Assembly (NCBI RefSeq): GCF_000956595.1
Contig: NZ_JYOO01000002.1
Span: 1 to 64,000, forward strand
Reading direction: 5' to 3'
Length of the DNA: 64,000 bases
Origin: Priestia aryabhattai B8W22
GTDB taxonomy: Bacteria; Bacillota; Bacilli; Bacillales; Bacillaceae_H
Shown here: in pieces, positions 1 to 9,434 of the stretch
Layout: the number at the start of each line of letters is the position of its first letter
Position numbering within the stretch: the stretch's first letter is position 1
The notes under the pieces: model-generated
Seen by the model: only the letters and a program-made list of their open reading frames with translations
What the model was told of the DNA's origin: nothing
The model's database searches: none
Program-made: the position numbers and the translations under genes

Positions 1-65
1 CCTTTATTATCTATTGTCCTCTATCATTTTTCCTCCTGCTTAGTGCATGAGACTAAAAGAAAAAT

Positions 66-107
66 AAAAAGCGGGCTGATGGATATCCATCAGCCCGCTT
101 TTTTATT
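66..107. terminator. Bidirectional intrinsic terminator
   Basis: A perfect GC-rich hairpin (arms AGCGGGCTGATGGAT and its complement, 70-99) is flanked by A and T runs on both sides. It can end yozE on the minus strand and an unseen gene entering from the left on the plus strand. Confidence 0.85.
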
Positions 108-109
108 TC

Positions 110-325
110 TCACGCATTATTTTGATAAAGCTCCCATGCTTCATCAAATACGGTCATACTTGATAAATAATGTCCGTTAAGCTCTAAATAAGAACTCAGT
201 TCGTCATAATCTGTTGAAGATTTCGGGAAGCTGTGATCATCATAAGCACTTCGCGCAAACTCTCCCATTCGATCATGTTTTTTATTTGATCGGAATTTCA
301 TTATATAGTGATAAAAGGATTTCAT
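110..325 (-). CDS. yozE: YozE family protein (UPF0346, SAM-like fold)
   Basis: This 71-residue protein begins MKSFYHYIMKFR and carries the family-typical stretch DHSFPKSSTDYDELSSYLE, followed by the C-terminal FDEAWELY. Length and pattern match Bacillus YozE, a small cytoplasmic protein with a sterile-alpha-motif-like helical fold. Its cellular role is not established. A strong purine-rich ribosome site (GGAGGGGGAG) precedes the ATG. It stands alone and ends at the terminator just below it. The family assignment is firm; no function can be read from the sequence. Confidence 0.9.
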   Translation of the reverse strand: MKSFYHYIMKFRSNKKHDRMGEFARSAYDDHSFPKSSTDYDELSSYLELNGHYLSSMTVFDEAWELYQNNA

Positions 326-732
326 TGTACTCCCCCTCCAGCGGTATGTGTATCTTTTCTATCATTTTCTTAAGAAATCTACAACTTCTTCTGTGATATG
401 TAGATGTCGAACACTGCAATATAAGTGTTTTACTGGACAAAAAATATTAAATTCATGTTACAGTTGCAAAACAAATTTCACTATTAGCGTAACGAATAAA
501 TATTGTTATATCAATATTTTTCTTTTTTCAAAAAGACATTTGTAACAAAAACACATCGTTTTTATAACAAAAGCGTTGAATCGACAGGTTTCTCAAGCCT
601 TTATGTAATTGCAAAAAAGAAGAATTCATGTTTTAATTCCGTAGTGAAAGGTTATTCTAACAATAATCGCCATTTAAATAAATCTTGTTGGTGGGAGGTT
701 TACATCAGCATATGTTGAGGAAAAATAATACT
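326..732. other. AT-rich intergenic region with divergent promoters
   Basis: No convincing gene is seen between yozE and the acyltransferase gene. The short frames here are low-complexity, lack ribosome sites and resemble no family. The region must hold the yozE promoter (minus) and the acyltransferase promoter (plus). Confidence 0.6.
609..637 (+). promoter_or_regulatory. Candidate SigA promoter of the acyltransferase gene
   Basis: TTGCAA (609-614) and TTTAAT (632-637) are separated by 17 bases, with a TG just before the -10 element. It sits about 95 bases upstream of the chosen start. This is a consensus match by eye only. Confidence 0.4.
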
Positions 733-1770
733 ATGAATACTCGAAATGCTTACTTTGATAATGCTAAAGTCGTATTAATTTTTTTAGTTGTATTTGGACA
801 CATGATTTCTCCGTACCGAACAGATAGCAGCGGAATGCTGTCCATTTATCACTTTATCTTTATTTTCCATATGCCTGTCTTTATTTTACTAGCAGGTTAT
901 TTCTCAAAAAATTTCCATAAAAAAGGATATTACAAAAAAATATTTACAAAGGTGGCTCTTCCTTACTTAGCTTTCCAAACTATCTATACCCTTTATTATA
1001 GTGTGCTTTATACAGATGAAACGTACACGCTTCAATATTTGGTTCCTAGATGGGCAATGTGGTTTCTACTGAGCTTAATTTTTTGGAAATTAATGCTTCC
1101 TTTCTTTGCAAAATTCCCGATGTGGATTAGTTTAACTGTCTCTATTTCGCTTGGACTTGCAATGGGCTTCATTGATATTGACGGATTTGATAAAATTCTA
1201 AGCATTAGCCGAATGTTTGTCTTCTTCCCGTTTTTCCTTTTGGGCTACTATTTGTCACAGCGCCAAGAGCCTTTTACAAATCTTTTGACAGCGCGAAATC
1301 GAATCATTGCATCCATTGTATTACTAGTTACATTAATTGGAAGCTATTCTTTCTTAGACGACACGGCTTACACAGATATGCTGTATGGAACGAACACGTA
1401 CGACAATGTGGTCGAATTTTTAATGCGCGTTTCTCACTATGGAATTGCTTTTCTTGTATCTTTTGCCTTTATGGCTTTAATTCCAACGCGCGGTTTTGCT
1501 TTAACAAGCATTGGACAGCGATCTCTATACGTGTATTTATTGCACGGCTTCATTTTAAAATGGTTCTTTACAACTGACTTCTCAAAAAGTCTAGAGCCAA
1601 CATCATGGGGTATTATCGTCTTAATCGCATTGTCCATTTTAGTAACGATGCTTCTCGGCAGCCGTATTGTCGATTGGTTCATCACAGGTACCAAGCTCAT
1701 CATTCAGTTTGTTACACCTAAAAAAGCCATTCAGAAATTTTCATTAGCATTCAAACGTACGTTTTCATAA
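733..1770 (+). CDS. Membrane acyltransferase 3 family protein
   Basis: About 345 residues with roughly ten hydrophobic segments. The N-terminus reads RNAYFDNAKVVLIFLVVFGH, the acyltransferase-3 (Acyl_transf_3/OafA-like) opening whose histidine is thought to be catalytic. These integral membrane enzymes move acetyl or other acyl groups onto sugars or cell-surface polymers; the substrate here is unknown. The start at 733 (MNTRNAYF) follows a GAGG; 712 is an alternative behind GGAGG, and the longer TTG-started frame from 685 adds an implausible leader. The gene is monocistronic with its own terminator. It resembles the YfiQ/YkrP-type proteins of Bacillus. Confidence 0.85.
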   Translation: MNTRNAYFDNAKVVLIFLVVFGHMISPYRTDSSGMLSIYHFIFIFHMPVFILLAGYFSKNFHKKGYYKKIFTKVALPYLAFQTIYTLYYSVLYTDETYTLQYLVPRWAMWFLLSLIFWKLMLPFFAKFPMWISLTVSISLGLAMGFIDIDGFDKILSISRMFVFFPFFLLGYYLSQRQEPFTNLLTARNRIIASIVLLVTLIGSYSFLDDTAYTDMLYGTNTYDNVVEFLMRVSHYGIAFLVSFAFMALIPTRGFALTSIGQRSLYVYLLHGFILKWFFTTDFSKSLEPTSWGIIVLIALSILVTMLLGSRIVDWFITGTKLIIQFVTPKKAIQKFSLAFKRTFS

Positions 1771-1802
1771 AAGTCATACTCCTAAAGGAGTATGACTTTT
1801 TT
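1769..1802 (+). terminator. Intrinsic terminator of the acyltransferase gene
   Basis: A perfect 14-bp stem (AAAAGTCATACTCC with its complement, four-base loop) overlaps the stop codon and ends in a T run. Confidence 0.9.
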
Positions 1803-1891
1803 CATTTTCTTTAGAGAAACCAAGTAAATAATTTCATTTTGCTGAATTTTATGTTAACGTTTTAATATCTAAAGGAAGGGAGTTTTTCAAG

Positions 1892-2737
1892 ATGGAATTA
1901 GCATATTATGCTGGAGAGTTTAGAGATATTAATGAGGCTGTTATTCCAATTGATGAACGCGGTCACCAGTTTGGAGACGGTGTTTATGAATTTATTCGTG
2001 TATACAAAGGAGTTCCGTTTTCGATTGAACGTCACTTAGACCGCTTAGAAAGAAGTGCAAAGGCAATTTTTATCGAACTTCCTGTTTCAAGACAAGAGCT
2101 AAAAGACATCATTCATCAAGCGATGGAAAAATCAACGTTAAAAGACGCTGATATTTATATTCAAGTTACGCGCGGGATTGCTCCTCGAAATCATTTATTT
2201 CCCGATGTACCTGCACAATTAGCGCTCACAATACGCCATCCTCGCCAAACACCTGAAGAAGCCTATGAAAAAGGCATTTCCACGCTTCTTTTGGAAGATG
2301 AACGATGGGCTAATTGCTATATCAAATCATTGAACCTACTTCCTAACCTTCTGGCCAAACAAGCTGCGGCTTCTAAAGAATGCAAAGAAGCTATTTTAGT
2401 AAAAGACGGATACATAACCGAAGGGTCGAGCAGCAATGTATTTGCCATAAAAGACAACGTCTTGTTCACGACTCCTGCCACAAGAAAAATTCTATCCGGT
2501 ATTACGCGCGCTAACGTACTGGAATGTGCGCAGGAACAAGCCATTCAAATCCGAGAACAAAATATGACTCCTTCCTTTTTAAAAGACGCGGATGAAGTTT
2601 TTATTACGAGCACGTCTGTTGGTCTTTTGCCCGTTTCGAAAATAGACGAAGTCGAACTTCCAACTGTTCGTCCTGTTACAGTGGCTTTAAAACACGCCTA
2701 CAGCCTGCGTACTGCTGGAACAAAGGCTTATCAATAA
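1892..2737 (+). CDS. dat: D-amino-acid (D-alanine) aminotransferase
   Basis: A 281-residue class IV (fold type IV) PLP aminotransferase. It interconverts D-alanine and 2-oxoglutarate with pyruvate and D-glutamate, supplying D-glutamate for peptidoglycan. The PLP lysine is Lys145 in CYIKSLNLLPN, and the substrate-carboxylate trap appears as Arg99/His101 in RGIAPRNH; both match the well-studied Bacillus enzyme. The later EGSSSNVF segment is also class-typical. A strong AAGGAAGGGAG precedes the ATG. It is monocistronic and shares a terminator with the convergent yokU. A branched-chain aminotransferase is less likely given length and the RGxxPRxH motif. Confidence 0.93.
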   Translation: MELAYYAGEFRDINEAVIPIDERGHQFGDGVYEFIRVYKGVPFSIERHLDRLERSAKAIFIELPVSRQELKDIIHQAMEKSTLKDADIYIQVTRGIAPRNHLFPDVPAQLALTIRHPRQTPEEAYEKGISTLLLEDERWANCYIKSLNLLPNLLAKQAAASKECKEAILVKDGYITEGSSSNVFAIKDNVLFTTPATRKILSGITRANVLECAQEQAIQIREQNMTPSFLKDADEVFITSTSVGLLPVSKIDEVELPTVRPVTVALKHAYSLRTAGTKAYQ

Positions 2738-2740
2738 ACA

Positions 2741-2776
2741 AATCCGCCCCTTACAAAATAAGGGGCGGATTTTTAG
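2741..2776. terminator. Shared bidirectional terminator (dat / yokU)
   Basis: The stem AATCCGCCCCTT/AAGGGGCGGATT with an eight-base loop lies between convergent genes, with T runs usable on both strands. Confidence 0.9.
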
Positions 2777-3051
2777 AATTTAAAGTAGTTGCGCTTTAAT
2801 AATCTTGGCACTTTTAATAGCTCATCATACCGAATGGATTCATCAAGTTTTTTTGTATCGACCAGAAGCAGCTGTGTTTCAACTTCTTCTATGATCTCTT
2901 CTTCTTGATATGACATCCCGCAATTTGAACAGCTGATACATGGCATATGAGTAATCTCGATACTTCTTGTTCCGTCTGGCAATTCCCAGTATGCGGTATT
3001 GGTTGTTTCTACCGCTTTTTCTTCTTCGCACCATGCGCATTGAACAGTCAT
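2773..3051 (-). CDS. yokU: YokU-like zinc-finger protein
   Basis: A 92-residue protein with two Cys pairs, CAWC near residue 5 and CISCSNC near residue 38, a probable structural zinc site (treble-clef/MqsA-like N-terminus). It is the last gene of the kamA operon, 14 bases after kamA, and its ribosome site AAGGAGG overlaps the kamA stop codon. The same kamA-yokU neighbourhood occurs in Bacillus subtilis. No function is known; the zinc finger could be regulatory, but no DNA-binding half is evident. Confidence 0.85.
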   Translation of the reverse strand: MTVQCAWCEEEKAVETTNTAYWELPDGTRSIEITHMPCISCSNCGMSYQEEEIIEEVETQLLLVDTKKLDESIRYDELLKVPRLLKRNYFKF

Positions 3052-3065
3052 ATTACAGGACCTCC

Positions 3066-4478
3066 TTAAGATGATGGAGCATCGTCGCTTTTACCGTCTT
3101 TTTTTAATTGAGCTTTAAACTTTTTATCCTTTAATTCATCTCTTTTTTCACGTTTATCTTTTAGACTTTCGTGAGCACTGTCACTTTCATAAGTTTTACG
3201 TCTTTTTACCCTTCCTAACCCTTCCGGTACAAGATTGAATTGAGCATCATTCATAAGGCCCGATATGCCGATGGAAGAATCTTTAGCATCCGATGCTGGA
3301 TAAACAGCTCGAAAATAATCATCTGCACGCCCAGGCACATAGCTTTCTGGCTCTGGATACGTCGTAATCACGCCTTCAAAATTTCGCAGAACAACTTTAC
3401 TTGCGCTTTGACTAATAATATAGTTTGGCTGAACCGCAATCTTTCCTCCACCGCCTGGAGCATCAATAACAAACGTTGGAACGGCATATCCAGACGTATG
3501 ACCTCGCAGCCCTTCCATAATTTCAAGCCCTTTGGAAACAGGTGCGCGGAAATGCCCAATTCCTTCTGATAAATCACATTGATAAATATAGTAAGGTCGA
3601 ACGCGTATTTTCACTAAATCGTGCATAAGCTTTTTCATGATAGCTACGCTGTCATTAATCCCAGCTAAAATAACCGCTTGGTTGCCAACTGGAACGCCTG
3701 CATCGACAAGCATTTCACATGCTTTTTTTGTCTCTTCCGTAATTTCAATAGATGTATTAAAGTGAGTATTTAACCACACTGGATGATATTTTCTTAAAAT
3801 GGCACATAAATTTTCTGTTATTCGCTGCGGAAACACAACGGGTGCTCTTGTGCCAATTCGAATAATTTCCACATGGGGAATAGCTCTTAAATTCTTCAAA
3901 ATATATTCTAAAATGTTGTCATTAATCAGCAAGCCATCACCGCCTGAAATGAGTACATCTCGTACTTCAGGTGTTTTGGCGATATAAGCAATCGCAGCAT
4001 CTAACTGCTTTTTTGGAACGCCCATTCCAATTTGTCCTGAAAACCTTCTTCGAGTACAGTATCTGCAGTACATAGAGCATTGATTGGTAACCAAGAACAA
4101 AACGCGATCAGGATAGCGATGAGTCAACCCTGGCACTGGAGAATCTTCGTCTTCATCTAGGGGATCTTCTAGATCGTATTTTGTTTTATGAAGTTCTTTG
4201 CCAACGGGAACAGACTGCATACGGACGGGGCAGCGAGGATCATCTGGATTCATTAAAGATGCATAGTAAGGCGTAATATTGAGCGGAATTGTTTTGGTTG
4301 AAATGCGTACTCCTTCTTCTTCTTCAGGAGTTAAGTTAATGACTTTTTTTAAGTCCTCTAGCGTTCGAATTGTGTTTGTTAATTGCCAAATCCAATCATT
4401 CCATTTTTCTTCAGGAACATCTTTCCATAACTCAATATCTTTCCAATGTCGGGACGGCTTATATAAATCATATAACAT
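3066..4478 (-). CDS. kamA: L-lysine 2,3-aminomutase (radical SAM)
   Basis: A 470-residue radical-SAM, PLP-dependent enzyme converting L-alpha-lysine to L-beta-lysine. The iron-sulfur motif CX3CX2C is at Cys134, Cys138 and Cys141, and the PLP-lysine motif PGGGGKI lies in the C-terminal third. Length and motif order match Bacillus KamA (YodO). The tail (last ~50 residues) is highly charged and probably disordered. Start: ATG behind AAAGGAGCG. The gene follows yodP by 67 bases. Paired with the acetyltransferase YodP it can produce N6-acetyl-beta-lysine; with YodQRST it can feed lysine breakdown. Confidence 0.95.
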   Translation of the reverse strand: MLYDLYKPSRHWKDIELWKDVPEEKWNDWIWQLTNTIRTLEDLKKVINLTPEEEEGVRISTKTIPLNITPYYASLMNPDDPRCPVRMQSVPVGKELHKTKYDLEDPLDEDEDSPVPGLTHRYPDRVLFLVTNQCSMYCRYCTRRRFSGQIGMGVPKKQLDAAIAYIAKTPEVRDVLISGGDGLLINDNILEYILKNLRAIPHVEIIRIGTRAPVVFPQRITENLCAILRKYHPVWLNTHFNTSIEITEETKKACEMLVDAGVPVGNQAVILAGINDSVAIMKKLMHDLVKIRVRPYYIYQCDLSEGIGHFRAPVSKGLEIMEGLRGHTSGYAVPTFVIDAPGGGGKIAVQPNYIISQSASKVVLRNFEGVITTYPEPESYVPGRADDYFRAVYPASDAKDSSIGISGLMNDAQFNLVPEGLGRVKRRKTYESDSAHESLKDKREKRDELKDKKFKAQLKKDGKSDDAPSS

Positions 4479-4545
4479 ACAATCGCTCCTTTATGAAGAT
4501 TTACTATTGTTATATGTTACAGCCCATAAATTGGTTAATTATTTC

Positions 4546-5394
4546 TCACCCGTTACTTTTTGACAGATCCTTCACCCATACGTTCATATCTTCTAACGAT
4601 TTATAAATGTAACAATTATTCATTAACCGTCCCGTATAGATATACCCAAGCTGATGAAAAGCGGCATTCATCCCGAATGAAAGCGCTCTCGATATTGTGT
4701 ATGCACAAAAAATATGCCGCTGTTTTAGCTCCGCCTCTAGTGCGCTTAATAAATGCTTCATAAATCCATACTTTCGGTAAGCAGGGAGAGTCGCACAATC
4801 CGTTAGTTCAGCATTGTGATAAACATAGTCAATTTCAGCAGAAGCAGCGCTAACGATATCGTTCTTGTCAACGATGATATAAAACAAACTATCTTCTTGA
4901 AGCAAACTAGAGAGATACTCTTCTTCGTAGAGGGGAGTAGGATATACTGTGAAGATTTGACGGTAGAGCTGAGAGAGTTGTTTAGCGTCAGATGAAATGG
5001 CTCGCCGCATGATCAGTTGATTCGATAATGGAGAATAATCAGATGTCGGCAAATTCAAAACATCTTGAAGCAGCTCTGTTTCTTTTAACGTCTCCCCGCT
5101 GGCTCGGCGTGATTGAGACGTATAGTAGCATAAAAGATACGCGTCGCTTCCGTTAAAATAGTAGGGAACAGTTGCTTCTAAAGAAAATCCCAAGCTCATC
5201 CAGTCCAACAGATGTTCGGCACGTGCTTTTATAATCCACTTTTCGTACGTTGCCTTATCCATTTCTTTATATATATAGCTGTAAATATCGTTTACATTTC
5301 CCCGGTAATCATCTATTCTCAAACGTTTGTTACATTCATCTAAAAAAAGAGTCATAGCAAAGGTTGGTTGACAAATATTTTCTTGTTTCGCCAT
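4546..5394 (-). CDS. yodP: Beta-lysine N6-acetyltransferase (AblB-like)
   Basis: A 282-residue protein with a C-terminal GNAT fold (from about residue 128, MRRAISSDAKQLSQLYR, through the acetyl-CoA region near LPAYRKYGFMKHLLSALE). It is the homologue of YodP/AblB, which acetylates beta-lysine on N6 using acetyl-CoA. The product is a compatible solute in methanogens and some Bacillaceae. A GGGGGAGG site precedes the ATG. Between yodQ and kamA, it pairs functionally with kamA. Assignment rests on domain plus the strongly conserved neighbourhood. Confidence 0.88.
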   Translation of the reverse strand: MAKQENICQPTFAMTLFLDECNKRLRIDDYRGNVNDIYSYIYKEMDKATYEKWIIKARAEHLLDWMSLGFSLEATVPYYFNGSDAYLLCYYTSQSRRASGETLKETELLQDVLNLPTSDYSPLSNQLIMRRAISSDAKQLSQLYRQIFTVYPTPLYEEEYLSSLLQEDSLFYIIVDKNDIVSAASAEIDYVYHNAELTDCATLPAYRKYGFMKHLLSALEAELKQRHIFCAYTISRALSFGMNAAFHQLGYIYTGRLMNNCYIYKSLEDMNVWVKDLSKSNG

Positions 5395-5420
5395 TTGTTT
5401 GTATCCTCCCCCTTTTTAGC

Positions 5421-6686
5421 TTAGTCCGCAATACTGCACCAGTCTGCTATGGTAAGAGCAATAATTTCTGCTGCGTCAAGCATCGTTTGAATACAAATAT
5501 ACTCATTCGGAAAGTGGGCTACTTCTGTTACTCCTGGTCCAAACACAACTGTTGGAATATCTCCAACTTGTGACAATATCCCTCCGTCCGTTCCCCAAGG
5601 AGATGCTTCAATGATCGGCTGTTTCTGTTTCACTTGATAAAAAGAGGATGAAAGAGAGGTCATAAGCGGATGCTCTAATTCAATTTCACCGGGAAGCCAG
5701 TGGGCCCCAAACCATTCCAAGTCGACAGGGTGCTCAGCAAACCACTCATCACACTGAGACAAAAGTTCAAGCCACGATTTCATTTCCGCTCTAACATTTT
5801 TCATTTTTTCATGCGGAGCAACTCCTATCCTGCCTTCTAATACTACTTGATCAGCAACTGAAGAAGGCCACGTTCCTCCTTGTATATTTCCGATATTAAT
5901 TGGCACGGGAATAGGAATTTTATTATAGAGCGGGTCTGTAATTCGGCTGTTTCTCTCTTTTTCAAGACCCTCAATATGTTTAAGCACAACAGCTGCTTTT
6001 TCAATGGCGCTCACCCCTTCATACCGAGTCCCTCCATGTGCTGCTACTCCATGTACGGTCACGCGAAACCACATCGAGCCTTGCTGTTTAGGGAAGATCT
6101 TCATGTTGGTTGGTTCTGGAATAATGGCACCATCTGCTTTATACCCTCTAAGCACGCAGGAAAGTGTTCCTGCCCCTCCGCTTTCCTCTTCTACTACGCT
6201 TTGAAAAATAACATCTCCTTTTAATGAAATGCCTAGCTCTTTTAATGCTTGAATCGCTAAAAGTAACGAGACATTCCCTCCTTTCATATCCGTTGCACCG
6301 CGACCATATAGGTTTCCATCTTTTACAACGGCCGTATAAGGATCTTCCTTCCACTGTGAAAGATCGCCGGGAGGCACGACATCAATATGTCCATTTAAAA
6401 TGATGGATTTCCCTCCACCTTTTCCTTTTAACACACCTACCACATTCGGGCTATCTCGGAAACTAGAACGGTTGGAGGCAAAAGCTTCATGGGTACGAAG
6501 TGTTTTTTCGTCCGGTTCCCATATATCAATATCTAACTGCAGCTGTCGAAGGCGTTCAATGACAATTGCCTGCGCATGCTTTTCAGAACCCTGTACGCTT
6601 GCTTCTTCTACGAAACGCTTGAGCAAACGCACTGCACTTTGACGATGCTCTGTCATCCAGTTATGAATAGATTGCTGTATGTTCAT
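5421..6686 (-). CDS. yodQ: M20 family metallodeacylase (ArgE/DapE type)
   Basis: A 421-residue zinc peptidase/deacylase of the acetylornithine deacetylase/succinyl-diaminopimelate desuccinylase family. Metal-binding segments are visible: GHIDVVPPGD, GRGATDMKGG, the catalytic EEESGG, and a C-terminal histidine in VAHFPNEY. The family removes acyl groups from amino acids. In this operon a natural substrate would be an N-acylated beta-lysine or its derivative, which is inference. AAGGAGG precedes the ATG; it follows yodR by 13 bases. Confidence 0.88.
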   Translation of the reverse strand: MNIQQSIHNWMTEHRQSAVRLLKRFVEEASVQGSEKHAQAIVIERLRQLQLDIDIWEPDEKTLRTHEAFASNRSSFRDSPNVVGVLKGKGGGKSIILNGHIDVVPPGDLSQWKEDPYTAVVKDGNLYGRGATDMKGGNVSLLLAIQALKELGISLKGDVIFQSVVEEESGGAGTLSCVLRGYKADGAIIPEPTNMKIFPKQQGSMWFRVTVHGVAAHGGTRYEGVSAIEKAAVVLKHIEGLEKERNSRITDPLYNKIPIPVPINIGNIQGGTWPSSVADQVVLEGRIGVAPHEKMKNVRAEMKSWLELLSQCDEWFAEHPVDLEWFGAHWLPGEIELEHPLMTSLSSSFYQVKQKQPIIEASPWGTDGGILSQVGDIPTVVFGPGVTEVAHFPNEYICIQTMLDAAEIIALTIADWCSIAD

Positions 6687-6699
6687 GTAATGGTCCTCC

Positions 6700-7362
6700 T
6701 TATGGTATCGTAATCAATTGATCACTCAGGCGAACGGTCGCTTCTGTTGAACTCAAAATATCCTCTACGGTATAAGGAGACATTAGCTCGGTTAGAAGAA
6801 GCGCATCTTTTTCTACTTTAAAAACCGCCCGATCCGTAATAACTAATCCCACGCAGCCCGAAGCAGTAAGAGGTAAAGAGCACGTCTTAACCAGTTTTGG
6901 TTCTCCTGTCTTGCTCGTATGATTCATTAGCACAATGACTTTTTTTGCTTTTTGAGCTAATTCCATCGCTCCTCCTATCCCGGGAACTCGCTTACCTGGC
7001 ACAATCCAATTAGCTAAATCCCCTTTTTCACTCACTTCTAACGCACCAAGAATGGTCATATCGACGTATCCTTTTCGAATCATCGCGAAGGCTATAGCAC
7101 TATCACAGTATGAAGCCCCTTGAACAGTAGTTGTTGGATAGCCTGCTGCATTGCAGACATTCTCATCTTCTTCACCTAAAGGAGGCGAAGATCCTAACCC
7201 TAAAATTCCGTTTTCAGCATGAAACATCACATGAACAGCGCTTGGTACATAATTAGGAATAAGCGAAGGAATGCCAATCCCTAAGTTAACAATCATGCCG
7301 TTTTTGATTTCAGCCGCAGCACGTCTTGCAATACGGTGACGAATATCTATTCCCAAACCCAT
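6700..7362 (-). CDS. yodR: CoA-transferase subunit B
   Basis: About 220 residues of the SCOT-type beta subunit, with the catalytic glutamate in HAENGILGLG. Together with YodS it should move CoA between acyl-CoA and a free acid, typically a 3-oxoacid. The start at ATG 7362 lies behind AAAGGAG and overlaps the end of yodS by 16 bases, indicating translational coupling; an in-frame TTG six bases earlier is less likely. The likely role is CoA activation of the deaminated keto acid from the aminotransferase YodT. Confidence 0.9.
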   Translation of the reverse strand: MGLGIDIRHRIARRAAAEIKNGMIVNLGIGIPSLIPNYVPSAVHVMFHAENGILGLGSSPPLGEEDENVCNAAGYPTTTVQGASYCDSAIAFAMIRKGYVDMTILGALEVSEKGDLANWIVPGKRVPGIGGAMELAQKAKKVIVLMNHTSKTGEPKLVKTCSLPLTASGCVGLVITDRAVFKVEKDALLLTELMSPYTVEDILSSTEATVRLSDQLITIP

Positions 7363-8048
7363 TTCCAATTCACTCCTTTTGAAGGCACAATATAATCCAC
7401 AAATACACCTGACGTCATCACGTTCTCTGGGTCAATGTCGCCAAGAGGAACGATTTCATCCACTTCAGCAATAGTTATACGACCTGCCATAGCCATTAAT
7501 GGATTAGTGTTTCGAGCGCTTTTATCATAAAGCAAATTGCCGAATGGATCTGCTTTTTTTGCATATACAAAAGCCACATCGGCTGTGAGCGGTTTTTCAA
7601 CTAAAAATGTCTTGCCGTCTACTTCCACTTTTTCTTTTCCAAATTGAATAATGTCATTTTCTATTCCTACATCAATCAGTACTCCTCCAAGTCCAACTCC
7701 TCCCGCTCGAATCCGCTCAGCAAGCGTTCCTTGAGGAGAAAACTCAACTTTCAGCTTTTCTTCTGTCATCAGCGTTCCAGCCACTGGGTTCGATCCAATG
7801 TGAGAAGCGATCAGCTTTTGAATTCTTCCTTGACTTACTAATTTTCCCGCACCAATATGAGGAAAACCTGAATCATTACATATCAGTGTAAAATTTGATT
7901 TTCCACTTTCAATAAGACCGTCAATGAGAGAAGGCGGACTGCCTACTCCTCCAAACCCTCCTATCATCAGCGTAGCAGCATGATCCACGTATTCAATCGC
8001 TTGTTCCACAGTTGTAATCTTTTGAAATGAGTTTTCAACCTTTGTCAC
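7347..8048 (-). CDS. yodS: CoA-transferase subunit A
   Basis: A 233-residue SCOT-type alpha subunit with the glycine-rich GGFGGVGSPPSLIDGL near the N-terminus. It begins at a GTG abutting the yodT stop codon, and overlaps yodR, so the subunits are probably made in equal amounts. It acts with YodR; the acid substrate is not identifiable from sequence. Confidence 0.9.
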   Translation of the reverse strand: MTKVENSFQKITTVEQAIEYVDHAATLMIGGFGGVGSPPSLIDGLIESGKSNFTLICNDSGFPHIGAGKLVSQGRIQKLIASHIGSNPVAGTLMTEEKLKVEFSPQGTLAERIRAGGVGLGGVLIDVGIENDIIQFGKEKVEVDGKTFLVEKPLTADVAFVYAKKADPFGNLLYDKSARNTNPLMAMAGRITIAEVDEIVPLGDIDPENVMTSGVFVDYIVPSKGVNWKWVWE

Positions 8049-9398
8049 TTATTTCACCTCATTTCCCTGTTTTTCATTTTGTACTTCATATAATGTTTTC
8101 GAAAGCAGCTCGACCGCTTCATCAAGTTGACGATCAGTAATTGTAAATGGCGGCGAAATAATAATACCGTCTCCTTCGACTCCGTCTGTTCCTGCTTGCG
8201 AAGGATAAAGGAGAAGACCATTTTTCTGGGCCTTACTTACTACGCGCGCCGTCATATTTTCGGAGGATGAAAAAGGCTCCTTCGTTTTTGGATTTTGCAC
8301 AAGCTCAAGACCAATTAGTAAGCCTTTGCCTCGTATATCACCAATGATAGGGTAAAGAAGTTGAAGCTCCTTTAATTTTTTTACTAGATAGTCTCCTTTC
8401 AGCGCTACTTCTTGAACAAGATTATTCTTTTCAATATAGGTTAAGACAGCTAGCCCTACAGCCGATGACAGCGGATTAGCGCTTAGCGTATGGCCGCTCA
8501 TAATTAATTTGGATCCGTTCATGATAGGTTCAATTGTCTTGCTGCTAGCCAACGTAACGGCTATTGGCGTATATCCTGCTCCCACTCCTTTTCCAAGAGT
8601 CATGATGTCCGGTTTAGCTCCCCAGTGCTCATACGCAAACATCACGCCTGTACGCCCAACCCCAGTCATGACTTCATCGGCTATCCATAATACATCATAT
8701 TTGTCACAAATTTCTCTTATCGCTTCATAATAACCGGGAGGAGGCGTAAGGGCTGCTCCGGCTGCTCCTACAATGGGCTCTGTAATAAAAGCAGCAATAT
8801 GTTCTGGACCTGTTCGTTTGATAACTGTTTCCAATTCGTGAGCACAAGCAAGATTACAGGATGGATAGGTTTGATGAAACGGACATCGATAGCAATAAGG
8901 AGGTGAAACCGAAGGATAATCTTCAAGCAAAGACGAGAAGCGTTTTCGCCTTCCAACGTGCCCTGACATAGACAGAGCTCCTATTGTAATACCGTGATAG
9001 CTCATCCAGCGTGACAAAACCTTTGTTTTGGTTGGCTTTCCTTGCTCTTGAAAATGCTGAATAGCCGTTTTCATAGCCGTTTCATTCGCTTCTGTCCCGC
9101 TGTTAACAAAAAAGCTCCACTGGAAATGATTGCTGCTTAATTCACATAGTTTTTTAGCTAGGGCTTCTGTCGGATCACTTGTAAACTGCGACCGATATAC
9201 AAATGCAACTTTCTGTGCCTGATCGGTCATCGCATCAATAATTTCTTTTACGCCGTGTCCGATACTTGCTGTAACTGCCCCCGAAGAAGCATCTATGTAC
9301 CTTTTTCCATCTTGGTCGTACAAATAAATTCCTTTTCCATATGAAATAACTGGGTAGTCATCGTCGAGCAGCGGCTTTATCACATGGGTCTTATTCAT
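8049..9398 (-). CDS. yodT: Class III PLP aminotransferase, first gene of beta-lysine operon
   Basis: A 449-residue omega-type aminotransferase. The PLP lysine is in TLGKGVGAGYTPIAV, and the cofactor aspartate in LWIADEVMTG. It is the Bacillus YodT type, probably transaminating beta-lysine or its acetyl derivative to a keto acid handed to YodRS; the substrate is inferred from gene order. The ATG follows AAAGGAG. A SigE-like -10 sequence lies about 40 bases upstream, in keeping with mother-cell expression of this operon in Bacillus subtilis. Confidence 0.88.
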   Translation of the reverse strand: MNKTHVIKPLLDDDYPVISYGKGIYLYDQDGKRYIDASSGAVTASIGHGVKEIIDAMTDQAQKVAFVYRSQFTSDPTEALAKKLCELSSNHFQWSFFVNSGTEANETAMKTAIQHFQEQGKPTKTKVLSRWMSYHGITIGALSMSGHVGRRKRFSSLLEDYPSVSPPYCYRCPFHQTYPSCNLACAHELETVIKRTGPEHIAAFITEPIVGAAGAALTPPPGYYEAIREICDKYDVLWIADEVMTGVGRTGVMFAYEHWGAKPDIMTLGKGVGAGYTPIAVTLASSKTIEPIMNGSKLIMSGHTLSANPLSSAVGLAVLTYIEKNNLVQEVALKGDYLVKKLKELQLLYPIIGDIRGKGLLIGLELVQNPKTKEPFSSSENMTARVVSKAQKNGLLLYPSQAGTDGVEGDGIIISPPFTITDRQLDEAVELLSKTLYEVQNEKQGNEVK

Positions 9399-9434
9399 TT
9401 CCGCACTCTCCTTTCAAACACACACTCTTATTAA

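Noticed and set aside
405-411. Spo0A-box-like heptamer TGTCGAA upstream of yozE
   Set aside because: A single seven-base match in 64 kb is expected by chance and its position relative to a promoter is unclear.
685-711. Upstream TTG start of the acyltransferase
   Set aside because: It has no ribosome site and adds a leader that does not fit the family; the GGAGG lies inside it.
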